Source: RGIG8748 sp045544515 (GTDB taxonomy: Bacteria > Bacillota > Clostridia > UMGS1810). Taken from it: a DNA stretch of 15,340 nucleotides. The stretch lies in the NCBI GenBank assembly GCA_045544515.1, contig JAZPZD010000018.1:1-15340 (forward strand). Direction: 5' to 3'. Each line of letters starts with the position of its first letter. Position 1 is the first letter of the stretch. Shown here one piece after another: positions 14,453 to 15,340 of the stretch. Both the position numbers and the translations under genes were made by a program. The notes under the pieces were generated by a model, which was given only the letters and a program-made list of their open reading frames with translations, was not told the DNA's origin and ran no database searches.

Positions 14453-14959
14453 ATGTTTCAAAAATTCTATCCGCACAAGATGTGCAAAACAGTATTTGAT
14501 TTGGACGCAAATTTTTATTCTTCCAATAATATAAAGGCGGTTATATTTGATATAGATAACACATTGGTTACTCACGATACCCAAGTGCCGCCCCAGGAGA
14601 TTTTGGATTATTTTAAAAAGCTTGCGGATATGGGTATAAAAGTTGCCATTGCGTCAAATAATCATAGAAAGCGCGTAGAAACTTTTTCCAAAGATACGGG
14701 ATACACATATATCTGGAGAGCGTGGAAACCTTTCAAGAAGAATTTAAAGAGGATAGCAAAAGAGTTTGCTGTTGCACCTTATGAAATCTGTCTTGTAGGC
14801 GACCAGATTTTTACCGATATATACGGCGGACTGCGTATGGGGTTCTATACGGTGCTTGTAACTGCAGTTGGTGAAAATGAAACAAAATTCGTAGCTTTCA
14901 AGCGTATTTTTGAAAAAGCTGTACTAAAAGAATACGCAAAAAACCACACTGAAAAATAA
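14453..14959 (+). CDS. yqeG: YqeG family HAD-type phosphatase
   Basis: A 168-residue HAD (class IIIA) phosphatase of the YqeG family; the substrate is not established. Motif I is DIDNT (33-37) with Asp33 and Asp35, motif II is ASNN (67-70) with Ser68, motif III is AWKP (90-93) with Lys92, and motif IV is GDQIFTD (116-122). I choose ATG 14453 because GGAGGG (14441-14446) lies just ahead. The longer frame from 14366 would have to be translated through the terminator hairpin. In Bacillus, yqeG is followed by yqeH and aroD; here an rRNA promoter follows directly. Confidence 0.93.
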   Translation: MFQKFYPHKMCKTVFDLDANFYSSNNIKAVIFDIDNTLVTHDTQVPPQEILDYFKKLADMGIKVAIASNNHRKRVETFSKDTGYTYIWRAWKPFKKNLKRIAKEFAVAPYEICLVGDQIFTDIYGGLRMGFYTVLVTAVGENETKFVAFKRIFEKAVLKEYAKNHTEK

Positions 14960-14985
14960 GCAAAAAATTTTTTGAAATTTTTTGC
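14960..14985. terminator. A/T-rich hairpin after yqeG, weak terminator candidate
   Basis: An 11-bp perfect stem (14960-14970 with 14975-14985) begins next to the stop codon, but it has A residues, not T, after it on the plus strand. On the minus strand it is followed by TTATTTTT. It may still slow or end transcription before the rRNA promoter. Confidence 0.35.
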
Positions 14986-14994
14986 AAAAAAGTG

Positions 14995-15023
14995 TTGACA
15001 AACCGATTTCGTTGTGGTATTAT
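14995..15023 (+). promoter_or_regulatory. rRNA operon promoter
   Basis: TTGACA (14995-15000) and TATTAT (15018-15023) are 17 bp apart. An overlapping TATAAT (15021-15026) would give 20 bp spacing, so the first reading fits better. Confidence 0.8.
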
Positions 15024-15029
15024 AATCAA

Positions 15030-15230
15030 GTCGCTTGCGAGAGCGGGTGACACTTGGTCTTTGAAAAATGAACAGCATAATTAAGTAAAAGAGGTTCTCG
15101 TTAATTTGAGAATGTACTTTGAGCAATTGCTTAAAATGTACTTTTTAACTTTAGTAAATTTCGTTAGTTGTTTTTAATGAGCTAATGAACTTATCTAAGA
15201 ACTTTTAAGCTCTACGGAGCTTACGATATT
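15030..15230 (+). ncRNA. rRNA operon leader with boxA-like antitermination site and processing hairpins
   Basis: TTGGTCTTTGAAAAATGAAC (15054-15073) resembles the boxA-like element of Gram-positive rRNA leaders, which helps RNA polymerase ignore terminators. A 10-base direct repeat, AATGTACTTT, occurs at 15111-15120 and 15135-15144. A hairpin TAAGCTC (15206-15212), loop TACG and GAGCTTA (15217-15223) lies seven bases before the mature 16S end. Confidence 0.65.

Positions 15231-15340
<110 letters not shown>

Overview
The window looks like ordinary chromosome from a Gram-positive, spore-forming, probably anaerobic member of the Clostridia (Bacillota). The reasons are an intact Spo0A, strong AGGAGG-type ribosome binding sites, TTGACA/TATAAT promoters, alaS with a HIT gene, rpsU, yqeG, and a 16S rRNA 5' end of low-GC Gram-positive type. 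The 16S piece is too short to name a genus.

Left part (1-3330): a repeat cut by the window edge, then spo0A and a Na+/phosphate cotransporter-like gene with its own promoter, then a second, inverted copy of the same repeat and a nested palindrome. Next, on the minus strand (3329-5687), lie a secreted class 3 lipase-like protein and a lipoyl-free acyltransferase-fold protein whose usual catalytic His is Glu.

Middle part (5700-10160): a divergent control region carries two consensus sigma-A promoters and a possible Spo0A box. The rightward promoter drives a tightly packed six-gene operon: a lipoprotein with an internal duplication, a 58-residue Cys-rich protein, tcdA, mnmA, a TtcA-family thiolase, and a membrane-anchored double zinc-ribbon protein. 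Three of the six modify the tRNA anticodon loop (t6A37 cyclisation, U34 thiolation, probable C32 thiolation). The operon ends in a 17-bp bidirectional terminator shared with the convergent recR.

Right part (10161-15340): recR (minus) is divergent from alaS-HIT. Then come rpsU with its own promoter, a non-coding stretch ending in a strong terminator placed just before the yqeG ribosome binding site, yqeG, and the promoter, leader and first 110 nt of a ribosomal RNA operon.

Most genes are housekeeping, with translation and tRNA quality as the common theme. I see no mobile element genes, CRISPR array, phage genes or defence system. The points most worth a second look are the composition of the tRNA-modification operon, the acyltransferase-like protein lacking its His, the inverted repeat pair, the Spo0A-box promoter, and the possible attenuator before yqeG.
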